A DNA stretch of 64,000 bases from Sherwoodlollariibacterium sp049275655 (GCA_049275655.1 JBASUY010000030.1:227690-291689); one strand, 5' to 3'; shown: positions 32,286 through 40,796, numbered from the stretch's first letter. Notes: generated from the sequence alone by a model not told the origin. Numbers and translations: made by a program.

Positions 32286-32675
32286 TTATTCAACCTTAAG
32301 CTCTTTCTCGCTCTTCCATATACCGTGTATATTACAAAATGAGGTGACCAGTATCCTCCCTGACCTACCAGCCTTAAAAGAAGCAGTCACCTTTGGCTCA
32401 GAATAAACCGTGCTCGTATTAGGCCCTTGGGTAGATTCGCCGTGGGTATTAAACTCAAAGCGCGCTACCTGAAAAGGAAATTTCTCTTCCGGTATCAAAT
32501 AATATACCTCTATGGATTTTATATGGTGCTCTGCGGTATTCGGGTGCGGTATCTCTTTTCCTACCACAACCTTTACCTTAACACTCTCGCCCTTGCTAAT
32601 CTTCTCCGGTGCATCAATTACCGGAACGTGTTTCTCTGCCTTCCAATCTGCGGTCTGTAATATTAATTCTGCCAT
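32286..32675 (-). CDS. Superoxide reductase (neelaredoxin type)
   Basis: 129 aa single-domain superoxide reductase without the N-terminal desulforedoxin domain. The iron centre ligands are visible: H16 in E14-K-H-V-P, H44 and H50 in IPHPNTAEHH, and C114-x2-H117 in SFCNIHGIW. E14 and K15 in the EKH motif guide superoxide. It reduces superoxide to peroxide without making O2, a mark of anaerobes. It follows hcp by 10 nt. Confidence 0.95.
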   Translation of the reverse strand: MAELILQTADWKAEKHVPVIDAPEKISKGESVKVKVVVGKEIPHPNTAEHHIKSIEVYYLIPEEKFPFQVARFEFNTHGESTQGPNTSTVYSEPKVTASFKAGRSGRILVTSFCNIHGIWKSEKELKVE

Positions 32676-32685
32676 GGTTAACTCC

Positions 32686-33975
32686 TTATCTTTTAAGTAT
32701 CCTTTTTAAATCTTCTTCTGCGCTACTGATAAGCCTTAAATCAAACTTCTCTTGTATTATCCCCAAAACATTTTTAGAGATAAAAGCAGGAGGGGTTGGC
32801 CCTAAATATATCCCCTTAACATTAAGATACAATAGAGTCAGCAATATAGCAACTGCTTTTTGCTCAAACCACGATAAGACTAATGTTAAAGGCAGGTCAT
32901 TTACCCCGCAGTTAAACGCCTTTGAAAGCACTAATGCTACCTGTATAGCCGAATAGGCGTTATTACACTGCCCGACGTCAATGAGCCTTGGGATTCCGTC
33001 TATCTGGCCAAAATCCAGCTTATTAAAACGGTATTTACCGCAAGCCAAGGTCAGGATAACGCAATCTTTAGGCACCTTTTCTGCAAATTCGGTATAGTAA
33101 TTTCTCCCCGGCTTTGCTCCGTCACAACCTCCGATTAAAAAGAAATGCTTTATCTTTCCTGATTTTACCGCTTCAACTATTTTATCTGCTAAACCTAGTA
33201 TTGCGCTGTGATGAAATCCAGTCATTATCTTTTTACCCGGCTTTTCAGGTAAAGAAGGCAAGGACTTCGCCTTCTCAATAAGCAAGGTAAAATCCCTATT
33301 TTTAAGATGCTTAGCCCCGGGAACGCCTGTAATACCTATGGTAAATAATCTATCTAAATACGTATTCTCAGGAGGTATCAAAACACAGTTTGTCGTAGCC
33401 AGTAATGCTCCGCTAAAAGAGGCAAACTCTTTTTTTTGTTCCTGCCACGCGCCTCCGTAATTTCCTACCAGATGCTTAAACTTATGTAATTCAGGATAGC
33501 CATGGGCAGGCAACATCTCACTATGAGTATAGATATTTACTCCGGTCCCTTCTGTCTGCTTCAAAAGTTCAATCAAGTCTAATAAATCATGCCCGGTAAC
33601 AAGTATACCCGGGCCTGCCTTTGTCCCGGTTTCAACTACAGTAGGAACAGGATTACCAAACCTTTCAGTATGCGCCCTATCTAAAACCTCCATCGCCTTT
33701 AAATTAACCTCTCCGCATTTTAAGACTAAGTCAATATGTTGGTTTAAATCAAAACTTACATTGGTTATCGTCTTAAATAGCGCTTCATGCATAAAACTAT
33801 CTACCTTTTCATCCCTTGCGCCTAATTCCCGCGCATGGTAAGCATAGGCAGCTATGCCCTTTAATCCGAATAAGAGCAAGTCTTGCAAGCTCTGGATATC
33901 CTCGTTCTTCCCGCAAACGCCTACCTTAGTGCAACCCGTCCCTCCTGCTGTCTGTTCACACTGATAACAAAACAT
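32686..33975 (-). CDS. hcp: Hybrid cluster protein, short (class III-like)
   Basis: 429 aa. The N-terminal cluster motif is C3-x2-C6-x8-C15-x5-C21, and hybrid-cluster ligand segments include VTGHDLLDLIEL, GNYGGAWQEQKKEF with TTNCVLIPPEN, and GGCDGAKPGRNYYTEFAEKVP. Typical class I/II proteins are about 540 aa; this one fits the shorter form known from archaea and thermophiles. Hcp reduces NO to N2O or hydroxylamine. It is the first enzyme of the stress operon, 2 nt after the Rrf2 gene. Confidence 0.93.
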   Translation of the reverse strand: MFCYQCEQTAGGTGCTKVGVCGKNEDIQSLQDLLLFGLKGIAAYAYHARELGARDEKVDSFMHEALFKTITNVSFDLNQHIDLVLKCGEVNLKAMEVLDRAHTERFGNPVPTVVETGTKAGPGILVTGHDLLDLIELLKQTEGTGVNIYTHSEMLPAHGYPELHKFKHLVGNYGGAWQEQKKEFASFSGALLATTNCVLIPPENTYLDRLFTIGITGVPGAKHLKNRDFTLLIEKAKSLPSLPEKPGKKIMTGFHHSAILGLADKIVEAVKSGKIKHFFLIGGCDGAKPGRNYYTEFAEKVPKDCVILTLACGKYRFNKLDFGQIDGIPRLIDVGQCNNAYSAIQVALVLSKAFNCGVNDLPLTLVLSWFEQKAVAILLTLLYLNVKGIYLGPTPPAFISKNVLGIIQEKFDLRLISSAEEDLKRILKR

Positions 33976-33977
33976 AA

Positions 33978-34391
33978 CTACCTCCTCTTTTGGCTATTTA
34001 ATAAACTATCTATGCTAATTTCTTTAAGCTTCTTAACTACAATAGCTTCAATCTTGATTATCTTCTTGCGCAACGCGCAACTTTTAATATTCGGGCATAT
34101 CTTTCTTTGCAAAAAACATTCAGTTAGGCGAAACTCCCCTTGAAAAATCTTCATAATATCCCAAAGAAGGATATCTTTAGGATTCTTAGATAAAGAAAAG
34201 CCCCCTCCTTTTCCCTTAGATGAAGACAATACCCCCTTATTACGTAAGATCTGTAAAAGCTTTCTTAAAAAAGGGCCGGGGATTTTTAGCTTTTTAACTA
34301 AAGAGGATACTGAAAAGAGCTTATCTTTATCCTGCGCTATAAAACAAATTGCCCTTAAGGCATAGTCTGTGTCGCGTGTTATAAGTTTCAT
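33978..34391 (-). CDS. Rrf2 family regulator of the stress operon (NsrR/IscR-like)
   Basis: 137 aa. Winged helix with DTDYALRAICFIAQ (7-20), recognition region IPGPFLRKLLQILR and wing GKGGGFSLSKNP. Cysteines C92, C99 and C105 are spaced as Fe-S ligands (C-x6-C-x5-C), suggesting an NO- or redox-sensitive cluster as in NsrR. It directly precedes hcp. The ATG has no clear ribosome-binding site and begins 21 nt after a 25-codon upstream ORF, so translation may be coupled to that. A perfect palindrome overlapping the promoter is its probable operator. Confidence 0.9.
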   Translation of the reverse strand: MKLITRDTDYALRAICFIAQDKDKLFSVSSLVKKLKIPGPFLRKLLQILRNKGVLSSSKGKGGGFSLSKNPKDILLWDIMKIFQGEFRLTECFLQRKICPNIKSCALRKKIIKIEAIVVKKLKEISIDSLLNSQKRR

Positions 34392-34412
34392 TTTATGGTG
34401 GGCAGTTTAAGG

Positions 34413-34490
34413 TCATACCCAGGACACTCTACTGCAACCCTCTTTACAATGCGCAACAGGGCGCAGCATATACTTAATTGTAATATCCAT
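34413..34490 (-). CDS. 25-codon upstream ORF of the stress operon
   Basis: ATG at 34490 follows AAAGGAGG at ideal distance, and the frame runs 25 codons (MDITIKYMLRPVAHC then KEGCSRVSWV) to TGA at 34413. It is the best-initiated gene of the operon, yet tiny, with two cysteines (15 and 19) and a basic, amphipathic character. It may be a regulatory leader peptide or a small functional protein. I do not recognise a family. Confidence 0.6.
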   Translation of the reverse strand: MDITIKYMLRPVAHCKEGCSRVSWV

Positions 34491-34509
34491 AGCGGCCTCC
34501 TTTCGCTAT

Positions 34510-34538
34510 AATGATACTACAAAAGTATCATTTGTCAA
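34510..34538 (-). promoter_or_regulatory. Promoter with palindromic operator of the stress operon
   Basis: Minus strand: TTGACA (34533-34538), 16-nt spacer, TATCAT (34511-34516). A perfect 9-bp inverted repeat AATGATACT / AGTATCATT with 5 nt between (34510-34532) fills the whole spacer and covers the -10 box, as expected for an autoregulated Rrf2 repressor. Confidence 0.75.
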
Positions 34539-34546
34539 GGAAAATT

Positions 34547-35581
34547 TTATCTTTTTAAGAAAATATTTAAAAGATACCCTACAATTAATACCTGCGGGAC
34601 CGTAACTAAAGGAAGCCATACGGCTACACGCCTGCCGACGTTCTGCCACAAAAGCCCTATCTCAGTATAGTCGGTTACTACCCCTGCCATAAGAAATGTA
34701 AAACTATTTCCTAAAGCATTTGTCTGGCGGTATATCTCAAACGCCAGAGGGCTTGAACCCTCAGAACAAACCTCAATTATTGTAGCTAACGCTAATGTGA
34801 CAACAAGCCCTAGCAAAGAAGGGCCCATAAACTTATGGAAAAAATGCACCGGGATATACGCCCCTGCTAAAGAAGCAAAAAATATACCTAAGATAATCCA
34901 CCATAAAACCATATTAGAAAGGTCTATGCTCCCTTTTATAACTCCTATGATATCGTTGGCTATAGCAGAGAGAGAAAATTTATAATTTTTAACCCTTACT
35001 AACCAGTCTTTAATAATTGAGAAATCGTCCCCTACCTCAACGGTATTCTTATTCTTTTCAATTAAATTAGCCTTTTCAAGAAAGATAAATATAAACCCGG
35101 TATTAATGGCAATTACTATCGCCGCAACTATAATCAAAACCCCCTTTATCCCAAAGAAGCCCACCAGCATAACTGTTAAGGTAAAGTTTGCCCAAGGGCT
35201 GGCAAGTAAGAAACTTACTACCGCAGGGTTGGAAGCCCCTTTTTTGTGCAATTGTATAGAGAGGGCTAATATCCCATGGCTACAAGCGCTCATTAAAAAA
35301 CCTAAAAGAACCGCGTTAAATATTGTCGCCGGGCTTTTACGCGAAAGAATTTTAGAAATATACTCTCTGGGGATATAGTAATCTATAACCCCTCCTAAAA
35401 GCAGGCCTAAAACTACTGCCCACCATATATTGCCTACATAGGCTAAAAAGTGCCTCTGAAACGGTTTTAATGCCGAAAAGAAAAGTGAAAGAAAAAGTAA
35501 GATACAAATAGAAAGCGAAAGAATAAAAAGTTTATTTACGAAAATGCTCTTCTTTGATTTTTGCGAACAACATTCTTGCAT
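34547..35581 (-). CDS. Permease of the DUF318/ArsP-like family
   Basis: 344 aa with about eight to ten helices in two blocks around a hydrophilic loop (residues 170-200). The motifs GFLMSACSHGILALSIQLHKKGAS and PWANFTLT belong to the predicted-permease family that includes ArsP organoarsenical exporters. The N-terminal MQECCSQ adds a Cys pair. The substrate is unknown. It overlaps the stop of the ion transporter gene upstream by 1 nt, so the two are translated together. Confidence 0.8.
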   Translation of the reverse strand: MQECCSQKSKKSIFVNKLFILSLSICILLFLSLFFSALKPFQRHFLAYVGNIWWAVVLGLLLGGVIDYYIPREYISKILSRKSPATIFNAVLLGFLMSACSHGILALSIQLHKKGASNPAVVSFLLASPWANFTLTVMLVGFFGIKGVLIIVAAIVIAINTGFIFIFLEKANLIEKNKNTVEVGDDFSIIKDWLVRVKNYKFSLSAIANDIIGVIKGSIDLSNMVLWWIILGIFFASLAGAYIPVHFFHKFMGPSLLGLVVTLALATIIEVCSEGSSPLAFEIYRQTNALGNSFTFLMAGVVTDYTEIGLLWQNVGRRVAVWLPLVTVPQVLIVGYLLNIFLKR

Positions 35582-36852
35582 TATCTACCCCAAACAAGCC
35601 AAACAAATAAATAAGCAGCAGATACCGCCGCAAAGGTAAAAGGAAGGCCTATCTTCATAAAATCCTTAAAACCAACCCTCACCCCCTCCTTTTTTAATAA
35701 GCCACAGGCAACTATATTGGCAGATGCTCCGATAGGAGTAATATTTCCTCCTAAACTAGCGCCGATAAGCAAGCCAAAAAGAAATAGTGTCGGGCTTATA
35801 TTTAATTTAACGGACATAGAGACTGCCACAGGGAGCATCGCTGCTAAAAATGGCACATTATCCACAAAAGCAGAGATAAAAACCGAGGCGATAACAATAA
35901 GGGTATAACCCATAAATATATTCTGCCCGATTATAAGAGAAAGCAAATCAGAAAATTTTTCTAACCAACCGGTGATACTAACTGCCCCGACTATTATGAA
36001 TATGCCGATTAAAAATAACGCTGTCTCCCAATCTAACCCTTTTATCCTCTTTACAATAGGTTCATTAAATGCGAATCTCTGCCATATAAATGAAATTGCG
36101 CCAAAAAGAAGGCACAATATACCCGCGGTATAGGAAAACCCAGTGCTGATAAAAGAAGAACCCGCTAAAGCAAGTATAAGCGCCATAAGAAAAAGCGTAG
36201 GAACCCAAGACCTTATTCTCTCGACTAAGAGAGGCTTGATCTCCTCTTTGTTAGCCCTAAATACAAAATAAAGGATAACTAAGGAAGCTAATGCCCCTAT
36301 TTGCACCGCAAAGAATATGCTTAGCCTGCCTTTATAAAAGAAAAAATCCGAGAAGTTCATATTCGCAATGCCTCCTAAAAGCATGCTCGGAGGATCGCCG
36401 ATTAAAGTAGCTGCCCCTTGGAGGTTGCTTGAAACTGCAATAGCTACCATTATATTCAAAGGATTTATCTTAAGCCTCCTTGCTAAAGAGATAGCAATGG
36501 GGGCGATTATTAATACTGTAGCAACATTCTCTACAAATGCCGAGACAAGCCCGGTTAAAAGACATATAAATAATAGTGCCCATCTTGTATTTTTAGCGTA
36601 ATTTATAATAACCTCGGCAAGGTACGCAGGGACACGGCTTAAGATAAAAACATCTGCTACTGCCAACATCCCTATAAATATCCCCATAACGTTCCAGTTA
36701 ACCGCTAAGAAAGCTTCGGGTAAAGAAATAACGCCTAAAATAATTAAAAGGAGCGCGCCTAAAAACGCAGATGCCGCCCTTCTATTAGGAAAGACAACAA
36801 AGAGGATGTAGGCAAGGATAAAAACTCCTAAGGCTATAATATTCTTTGGCAA
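35581..36852 (-). CDS. ArsB/NhaD/SLC13-type ion transporter
   Basis: 423 aa of the ion-transporter superfamily with about eleven helices and the internal repeat around PIGASANIVACGLL and DNVPFLAAMLPVA. These proteins move Na+/H+, arsenite or dicarboxylates; the substrate is not settled. It begins with TTG at 36852, preceded by AAAAGGGG and a promoter TTGACT-16-TAAAAT. A distant relative lies at 47503-48909. Confidence 0.82.
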   Translation of the reverse strand: MPKNIIALGVFILAYILFVVFPNRRAASAFLGALLLIILGVISLPEAFLAVNWNVMGIFIGMLAVADVFILSRVPAYLAEVIINYAKNTRWALLFICLLTGLVSAFVENVATVLIIAPIAISLARRLKINPLNIMVAIAVSSNLQGAATLIGDPPSMLLGGIANMNFSDFFFYKGRLSIFFAVQIGALASLVILYFVFRANKEEIKPLLVERIRSWVPTLFLMALILALAGSSFISTGFSYTAGILCLLFGAISFIWQRFAFNEPIVKRIKGLDWETALFLIGIFIIVGAVSITGWLEKFSDLLSLIIGQNIFMGYTLIVIASVFISAFVDNVPFLAAMLPVAVSMSVKLNISPTLFLFGLLIGASLGGNITPIGASANIVACGLLKKEGVRVGFKDFMKIGLPFTFAAVSAAYLFVWLVWGR

Positions 36853-36870
36853 GGCTAACCCCTTTTATTT

Positions 36871-36898
36871 ATTTTATTACTTAAGGTTTTTAAGTCAA
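36871..36898 (-). promoter_or_regulatory. Promoter of the ion transporter / permease pair
   Basis: Minus strand: TTGACT (36893-36898), 16-nt spacer, TAAAAT (36871-36876). Confidence 0.6.
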
Positions 36899-36933
36899 TT
36901 ATATTATAACTAAAATTTTTTTATAAAAAATAC

Positions 36934-36961
36934 TTGACTTAAAAAATAGCTTGTATATAAT
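36934..36961 (+). promoter_or_regulatory. Promoter abutting the PagL-like gene start
   Basis: TTGACT (36934-36939), 16-nt spacer, TATAAT (36956-36961). Only 7 nt separate the -10 box from the ATG at 36969, so the mRNA is predicted to be leaderless. Confidence 0.7.
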
Positions 36962-36968
36962 TTAAGCG

Positions 36969-37559
36969 ATGAAAAAACTTAGGCCTTTTTTTATAGTAAT
37001 CTCTATTATATTTTTGGTTTACCCAAATTCTTTTGCGCAAAATCAAGATAAAGAAACCAAAAACTTACAAAGCATAGATATACTCAGCGGCTTTAGCTGG
37101 GGAAAACTCAAGCAAAAAGGAAATTACAACCTTACTCCTTTTAGCGTAGCCTTTAATTTCAACCTAAAGAACTTAACAAAAAAGATAAATTTTAACCCCC
37201 GCCCTCTCCTGCAATTTCAAGTAGAGCCCTTCTTAAGCCTTGTTACTAAACCTGATAATAATTTAGAGACCGGGGCATCCTTTTGGCTTAAAATAGGACT
37301 CCTGCCTGAAACTTCAAGGCTCCAGCCTTATTTTAAATTAGGGGCAGGGCTCTTATACATGACCCAACACACGCTAGAGCAATCAACCCAATTTAACTTC
37401 ACAGAACAATTAGCCGTAGGCTTTCATTATGGCCTTAGCAAAAATACCTCACTAACCTTAGAGGGGCGCTGGCGCCACCTTTCAAATGCTAGCATAAAAT
37501 CCCCTAATTCCGGAATAAACTCTTATTTTGTCCTTACCGGAATATCTTATAAATTCTAA
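36969..37559 (+). CDS. Lipid A 3-O-deacylase (PagL-like acyloxyacyl hydrolase)
   Basis: 196 aa. Signal peptide (residues 1-23, ending SFA), then an eight-strand outer-membrane barrel ending in aromatic F196. The motif RWRHLSNASIKSPNSGINS carries the catalytic H170 and S172 (H-x-S) and the P-N-x-G-x-N stretch of the family. It would remove a 3-O acyl chain from lipid A in the outer membrane, changing envelope permeability. It is the only plus-strand gene here, convergent with the SMR pair 24 nt downstream. Confidence 0.85.
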   Translation: MKKLRPFFIVISIIFLVYPNSFAQNQDKETKNLQSIDILSGFSWGKLKQKGNYNLTPFSVAFNFNLKNLTKKINFNPRPLLQFQVEPFLSLVTKPDNNLETGASFWLKIGLLPETSRLQPYFKLGAGLLYMTQHTLEQSTQFNFTEQLAVGFHYGLSKNTSLTLEGRWRHLSNASIKSPNSGINSYFVLTGISYKF

Positions 37560-37583
37560 AAAGCAGAAACCAAACCCAACCTA

Positions 37584-37967
37584 CTAATGAGTAAGGCTGA
37601 TTATGGTTATTCCTATTGCAATAAAGATAACCCCCAACCAACGCTTAAAACACACCTTTTCTCTTAAAAATAACCTTGAGACTAAGGCAATAAATATGTA
37701 ATGCATGCTATCTGCGGAAAAAGCAAAACTTAAATCCGCACGGGATAATACCAGAAGCCATATACAAAGAGAGATAACGCTAAAGATAAAACTAAGCCAG
37801 ACTCGCGGGATAGCGATAAGTTTAAAGATAAACTTAAATATTTTAACCACCCCTCCCGACGCAGTATCAAGGGTATTAATCGCTGATTTTAAAAAAAGCT
37901 GATTTATGGTATCGCAGATACTGGTTAAGGCGATTAAAAACAAGGTAAATAATACACCTTCTTTCAT
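37584..37967 (-). CDS. SMR/EamA-type four-helix half-transporter (second of a pair)
   Basis: 127 aa with four hydrophobic helices, of the drug/metabolite transporter type. The C-terminal part LFLREKVCFKRWLGVIFIAIGITIISL matches the last two helices of ArnE/ArnF and SMR proteins. The gene overlaps its partner by 4 nt, and the two probably assemble as a heterodimer. Lipid-carrier flipping (ArnE/ArnF-like) is one possibility; multidrug export is another. Confidence 0.7.
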   Translation of the reverse strand: MKEGVLFTLFLIALTSICDTINQLFLKSAINTLDTASGGVVKIFKFIFKLIAIPRVWLSFIFSVISLCIWLLVLSRADLSFAFSADSMHYIFIALVSRLFLREKVCFKRWLGVIFIAIGITIISLTH

Positions 37968-38386
37968 GATAAAGTTGCCTCCTTATCTTTAGCGCTTAAA
38001 GAGACGAATATAACCCCTGCTAAGATAAAAAGCACCCCCGACCACCTTAATATACTTACCCTCTCTTTTAAAAATAAAGCCGAGGTTAAGGGAACCAGCA
38101 TATAACTTAAACTGGCTATCGGAACGGCTACGCTTAAATCTATTTTTGATAAGACCACCGACCAGATAATAAAGGTAAGAAGCACGGAAAGTAATCCCGC
38201 CCATAGATACGGCGAAGAAAAAACACCAAAGATAAAACCCTTTGCGGATAGAAAAGAATCTATGTTTACCTCCCCCTGCGATAAAGCCCCTTTCTTAAAG
38301 AAAAAGTGGGTTAGCGTCTCTAAAACATCGGAGAGCATAAGAAAAATAATAATCTTTACGGTCAAACCACTCTTCATTCTACTCAT
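37964..38386 (-). CDS. SMR/EamA-type four-helix half-transporter (first of a pair)
   Basis: 140 aa with four helices. LSKIDLSVAVPIASLSYMLVPL and LFLKERVSILRWSGVLFILAGV are the EamA half-unit motifs. Its start overlaps the FemAB-like gene upstream by 4 nt and its end overlaps the second half-transporter. The two halves differ in sequence, as in ArnE/ArnF-type paired transporters. Confidence 0.7.
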   Translation of the reverse strand: MSRMKSGLTVKIIIFLMLSDVLETLTHFFFKKGALSQGEVNIDSFLSAKGFIFGVFSSPYLWAGLLSVLLTFIIWSVVLSKIDLSVAVPIASLSYMLVPLTSALFLKERVSILRWSGVLFILAGVIFVSLSAKDKEATLS

Positions 38387-39507
38387 GATTTTCGTATATC
38401 GCTATCAAAATTCTCCGGCTTTAAAAATAATGCCAAAAGTTTTAGAATAATATTCATCACCGGGTTATTATGCCTAAGGTAAGCGTATAAAGGGACTAAT
38501 TTACATCCGAGCTTAAGCTTAGCGTAATAATCGGTCTGCCCAGTCTGATAAAAACGTACGGAATTTTTAATGCACCACTCTATATTATAACACCAACTTA
38601 CAAAATACAAGTGGCAAGGATTAGAAATATTGTAATCAAAGCCGATAAACTTATCAATGAGTAAATCTTTATAAACAAAGCAGAGGTTAAATGCTCCCAA
38701 CCTCCCGTCAACATAATAAAGAAAGATTTTAAAATATGGCTGCATATTCTTGCTTACGCTTATAAAAAACTCCTCTGTAAGTCGCTCAAACTTTGTATTC
38801 CCCTGACGGTAGGTATTTAGATAAAGGCTAAAAACCTCTTTTAAGATACCTTCGGTAGAAGTTACTTCTTTAATCTCTATCCTGCCTTTAGCATAAGCGC
38901 TTCTTAGTTTACGCCTTAGGCTCTTTCTAGTGGCCTTACCTAAACTTTTAATGTAATCTTCAAGAGAGGAAAACTTAACCTCATTTATTGCGGAAGGAAA
39001 ACTATTTACCTTAAAAAACCCTTCCTTTAAAAGGACTTGAAGCCTTTTAGCTAGATTAAGGGGAAAGTCCTTAAATATAATAAGCTTAGCGCCTTTTTCT
39101 TTAGATAGCTTTTTCAAAGCAACGGCTAATTCTTTGACCTCCGCAGAACTATCTTTGTTCGCCTGATTAAAACCAATCAAGCCGCTCTCTCCGAAAGGAG
39201 AACCGCAAAAGAGAGACTTAATAATCATAAAGCGCGGAAAGATCTTACGTATAAAAACAATAACTTTTTTTAAAAAACCTTCTACGGCAATATCCAAATT
39301 AAAGTCAGAGATAAAAAGAGGGGCTATCAACCTTAACCCTTCTTGCCCATATAAAAAAAGGTAATAGAGCTTAAACTCTTTTAGGTGCGACTCTTCAATA
39401 GATTGATAAAAACCATACCCCTCAGGGGTATCTTTAAAAATACTATCCCAATCGTTTTTATTGATTCTGTTTATAGAATCATAGACTTCTATCTTCATCT
39501 CCCTCAT
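38383..39507 (-). CDS. FemAB/GNAT-like acyl- or aminoacyl-transferase
   Basis: 374 aa. The layout suggests two GNAT folds as in FemAB-type or BioF2-like peptidoglycan/extracellular-polymer transferases: N-terminal WDSIFKDTPEGYGFYQSIEES, and a basic KATRKSLRRKLRSAYAKG segment (about 190-207) before the second fold, with GAFNLCFVYKDLLIDKFIGFD near 278-298. The family name and substrate remain uncertain. A second ATG three codons downstream would place GAGGGAG right in front of it. It begins the three-gene run with the SMR pair. Confidence 0.65.
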   Translation of the reverse strand: MREMKIEVYDSINRINKNDWDSIFKDTPEGYGFYQSIEESHLKEFKLYYLFLYGQEGLRLIAPLFISDFNLDIAVEGFLKKVIVFIRKIFPRFMIIKSLFCGSPFGESGLIGFNQANKDSSAEVKELAVALKKLSKEKGAKLIIFKDFPLNLAKRLQVLLKEGFFKVNSFPSAINEVKFSSLEDYIKSLGKATRKSLRRKLRSAYAKGRIEIKEVTSTEGILKEVFSLYLNTYRQGNTKFERLTEEFFISVSKNMQPYFKIFLYYVDGRLGAFNLCFVYKDLLIDKFIGFDYNISNPCHLYFVSWCYNIEWCIKNSVRFYQTGQTDYYAKLKLGCKLVPLYAYLRHNNPVMNIILKLLALFLKPENFDSDIRKS

Positions 39508-39532
39508 TTTAAAATCGATATAAATAAGCTGC

Positions 39533-39561
39533 TTGCATTATGGGGTATTTTAGCATAGAAT
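39533..39561 (+). promoter_or_regulatory. Candidate promoter of the DegT/esterase pair
   Basis: TTGCAT (39533-39538), 17-nt spacer, TAGAAT (39556-39561), 20 nt before the ATG. No clear ribosome-binding site follows. Confidence 0.45.
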
Positions 39562-39581
39562 AGATAAAAATATTCAATAAA

Positions 39582-40796
39582 ATGAGCATAATAAGAGAGA
39601 TACCCCCTACTGCGGGGGTTCCGTATATATATAAAGACCTCCTGTCGCTTTTTTTAAATAAAAAAAGCGGAACATTAGAAGAGGACTTTAAAGAGTTTTT
39701 AGGGGTAAGGCACATAAATATTACCTACTCCGGGACAGCGGCGCTTTATATAATACTTCAGACGCTAAAAAAATTATCCGGTAAAAAAACAGTCATTATC
39801 CCTTCCTTTGTCTGCCCCCTTGTCCCCTTGGCAATAGAGAGAGCGGGATTAAAAGTATCCGTCTGCGATATAACAAGCGAAGGTTTTGATTTTAACCTTC
39901 AGGAACTGAATAAGACCTGCCTAAAAAATAACGATATACTTGCGGTAATTGCAGCCCACTTAGGCGGAATACCGATTAACCTTGAACCGATTATGAATAT
40001 AGCCAAAGATAAAAAGATATTTGTAATTGAAGATTGCGCGCAAAGCTTAGGGGCAAGTTATAAAAATATGCCTATCGGGACAATAGGCGACTTTGCTTTT
40101 TATAGCCTCTGCCGCGGCAAGGGTATAACAATATACGAAGGCGGAGCAATAACATGCAAGGATAATTTTTCCGGCATAACCCAAGAGGCTTTTGAAAAGA
40201 TATCAATAAATAATTACCTCTCAGAATCTTTAAAGATACTTGAGCTCTTCGGCTACTGGGCATTCTACAGGCCGGAATTATTCTGGTTTGCCTACAGGCT
40301 TCCGCAGAAATTCTGGGAAGCACAAAATAAACAAGAACGGGCGTCTATTGAATACTTTACTACCGATTTTCCGTTGCATAAAGTATCAACCTTAAGAAAA
40401 TCGGTCGGGCATACACAATGGAGGCGTATTAAAATAGAGATAGACAAACAAAGAAAAAAGGCAAAATATTATATAGAGAAAATTTCGGGTACCGACGGCA
40501 TAAAGCTTATCTTAGAAGGGCCGGTAAGTTACTCAAATTACCCTTATCTAACCATTATATTTAAAGAAGAGGCAAGGCAAAAAAAAGCACTCGCGTTTTT
40601 TAAAGAATCGGGATTAGGGGTATCCAGGATATACCTTAGGGCAATCACAGATTACCGGTATTTAAACAAACTCTACTCTCCTCTTTCGTCTCCGAATGCT
40701 AAATCCATAGCCTCAAGGCATATCACCTTAAGCACTAGTACGTTCTTAAAAAAAACCGAGCAAGATAAAATAATAACGGAATTAAAAAAGTTATAA
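39582..40796 (+). CDS. DegT/DnrJ/EryC1 family PLP aminotransferase
   Basis: 404 aa sugar-aminotransferase-type enzyme. PLP lysine K180 (SLCRGKGIT), D151 in VIEDCAQSLGA contacts the pyridine, and TYSGTAALYI (48-57) binds phosphate. The family makes amino sugars for O-antigen, lipid A or glycoproteins (for example ArnB, PseC). It is 1 nt overlapped by the esterase gene (TAATG). Adjacent PagL- and ArnEF-like genes make an envelope amino-sugar role plausible, but the pathway is not complete here. Confidence 0.87.
   Translation: MSIIREIPPTAGVPYIYKDLLSLFLNKKSGTLEEDFKEFLGVRHINITYSGTAALYIILQTLKKLSGKKTVIIPSFVCPLVPLAIERAGLKVSVCDITSEGFDFNLQELNKTCLKNNDILAVIAAHLGGIPINLEPIMNIAKDKKIFVIEDCAQSLGASYKNMPIGTIGDFAFYSLCRGKGITIYEGGAITCKDNFSGITQEAFEKISINNYLSESLKILELFGYWAFYRPELFWFAYRLPQKFWEAQNKQERASIEYFTTDFPLHKVSTLRKSVGHTQWRRIKIEIDKQRKKAKYYIEKISGTDGIKLILEGPVSYSNYPYLTIIFKEEARQKKALAFFKESGLGVSRIYLRAITDYRYLNKLYSPLSSPNAKSIASRHITLSTSTFLKKTEQDKIITELKKL

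Noticed and set aside
36853..36933. Divergent intergenic region as a replication origin (AT-rich)
   Set aside because: No DnaA-box cluster or repeats; AT-richness is explained by two back-to-back promoters.
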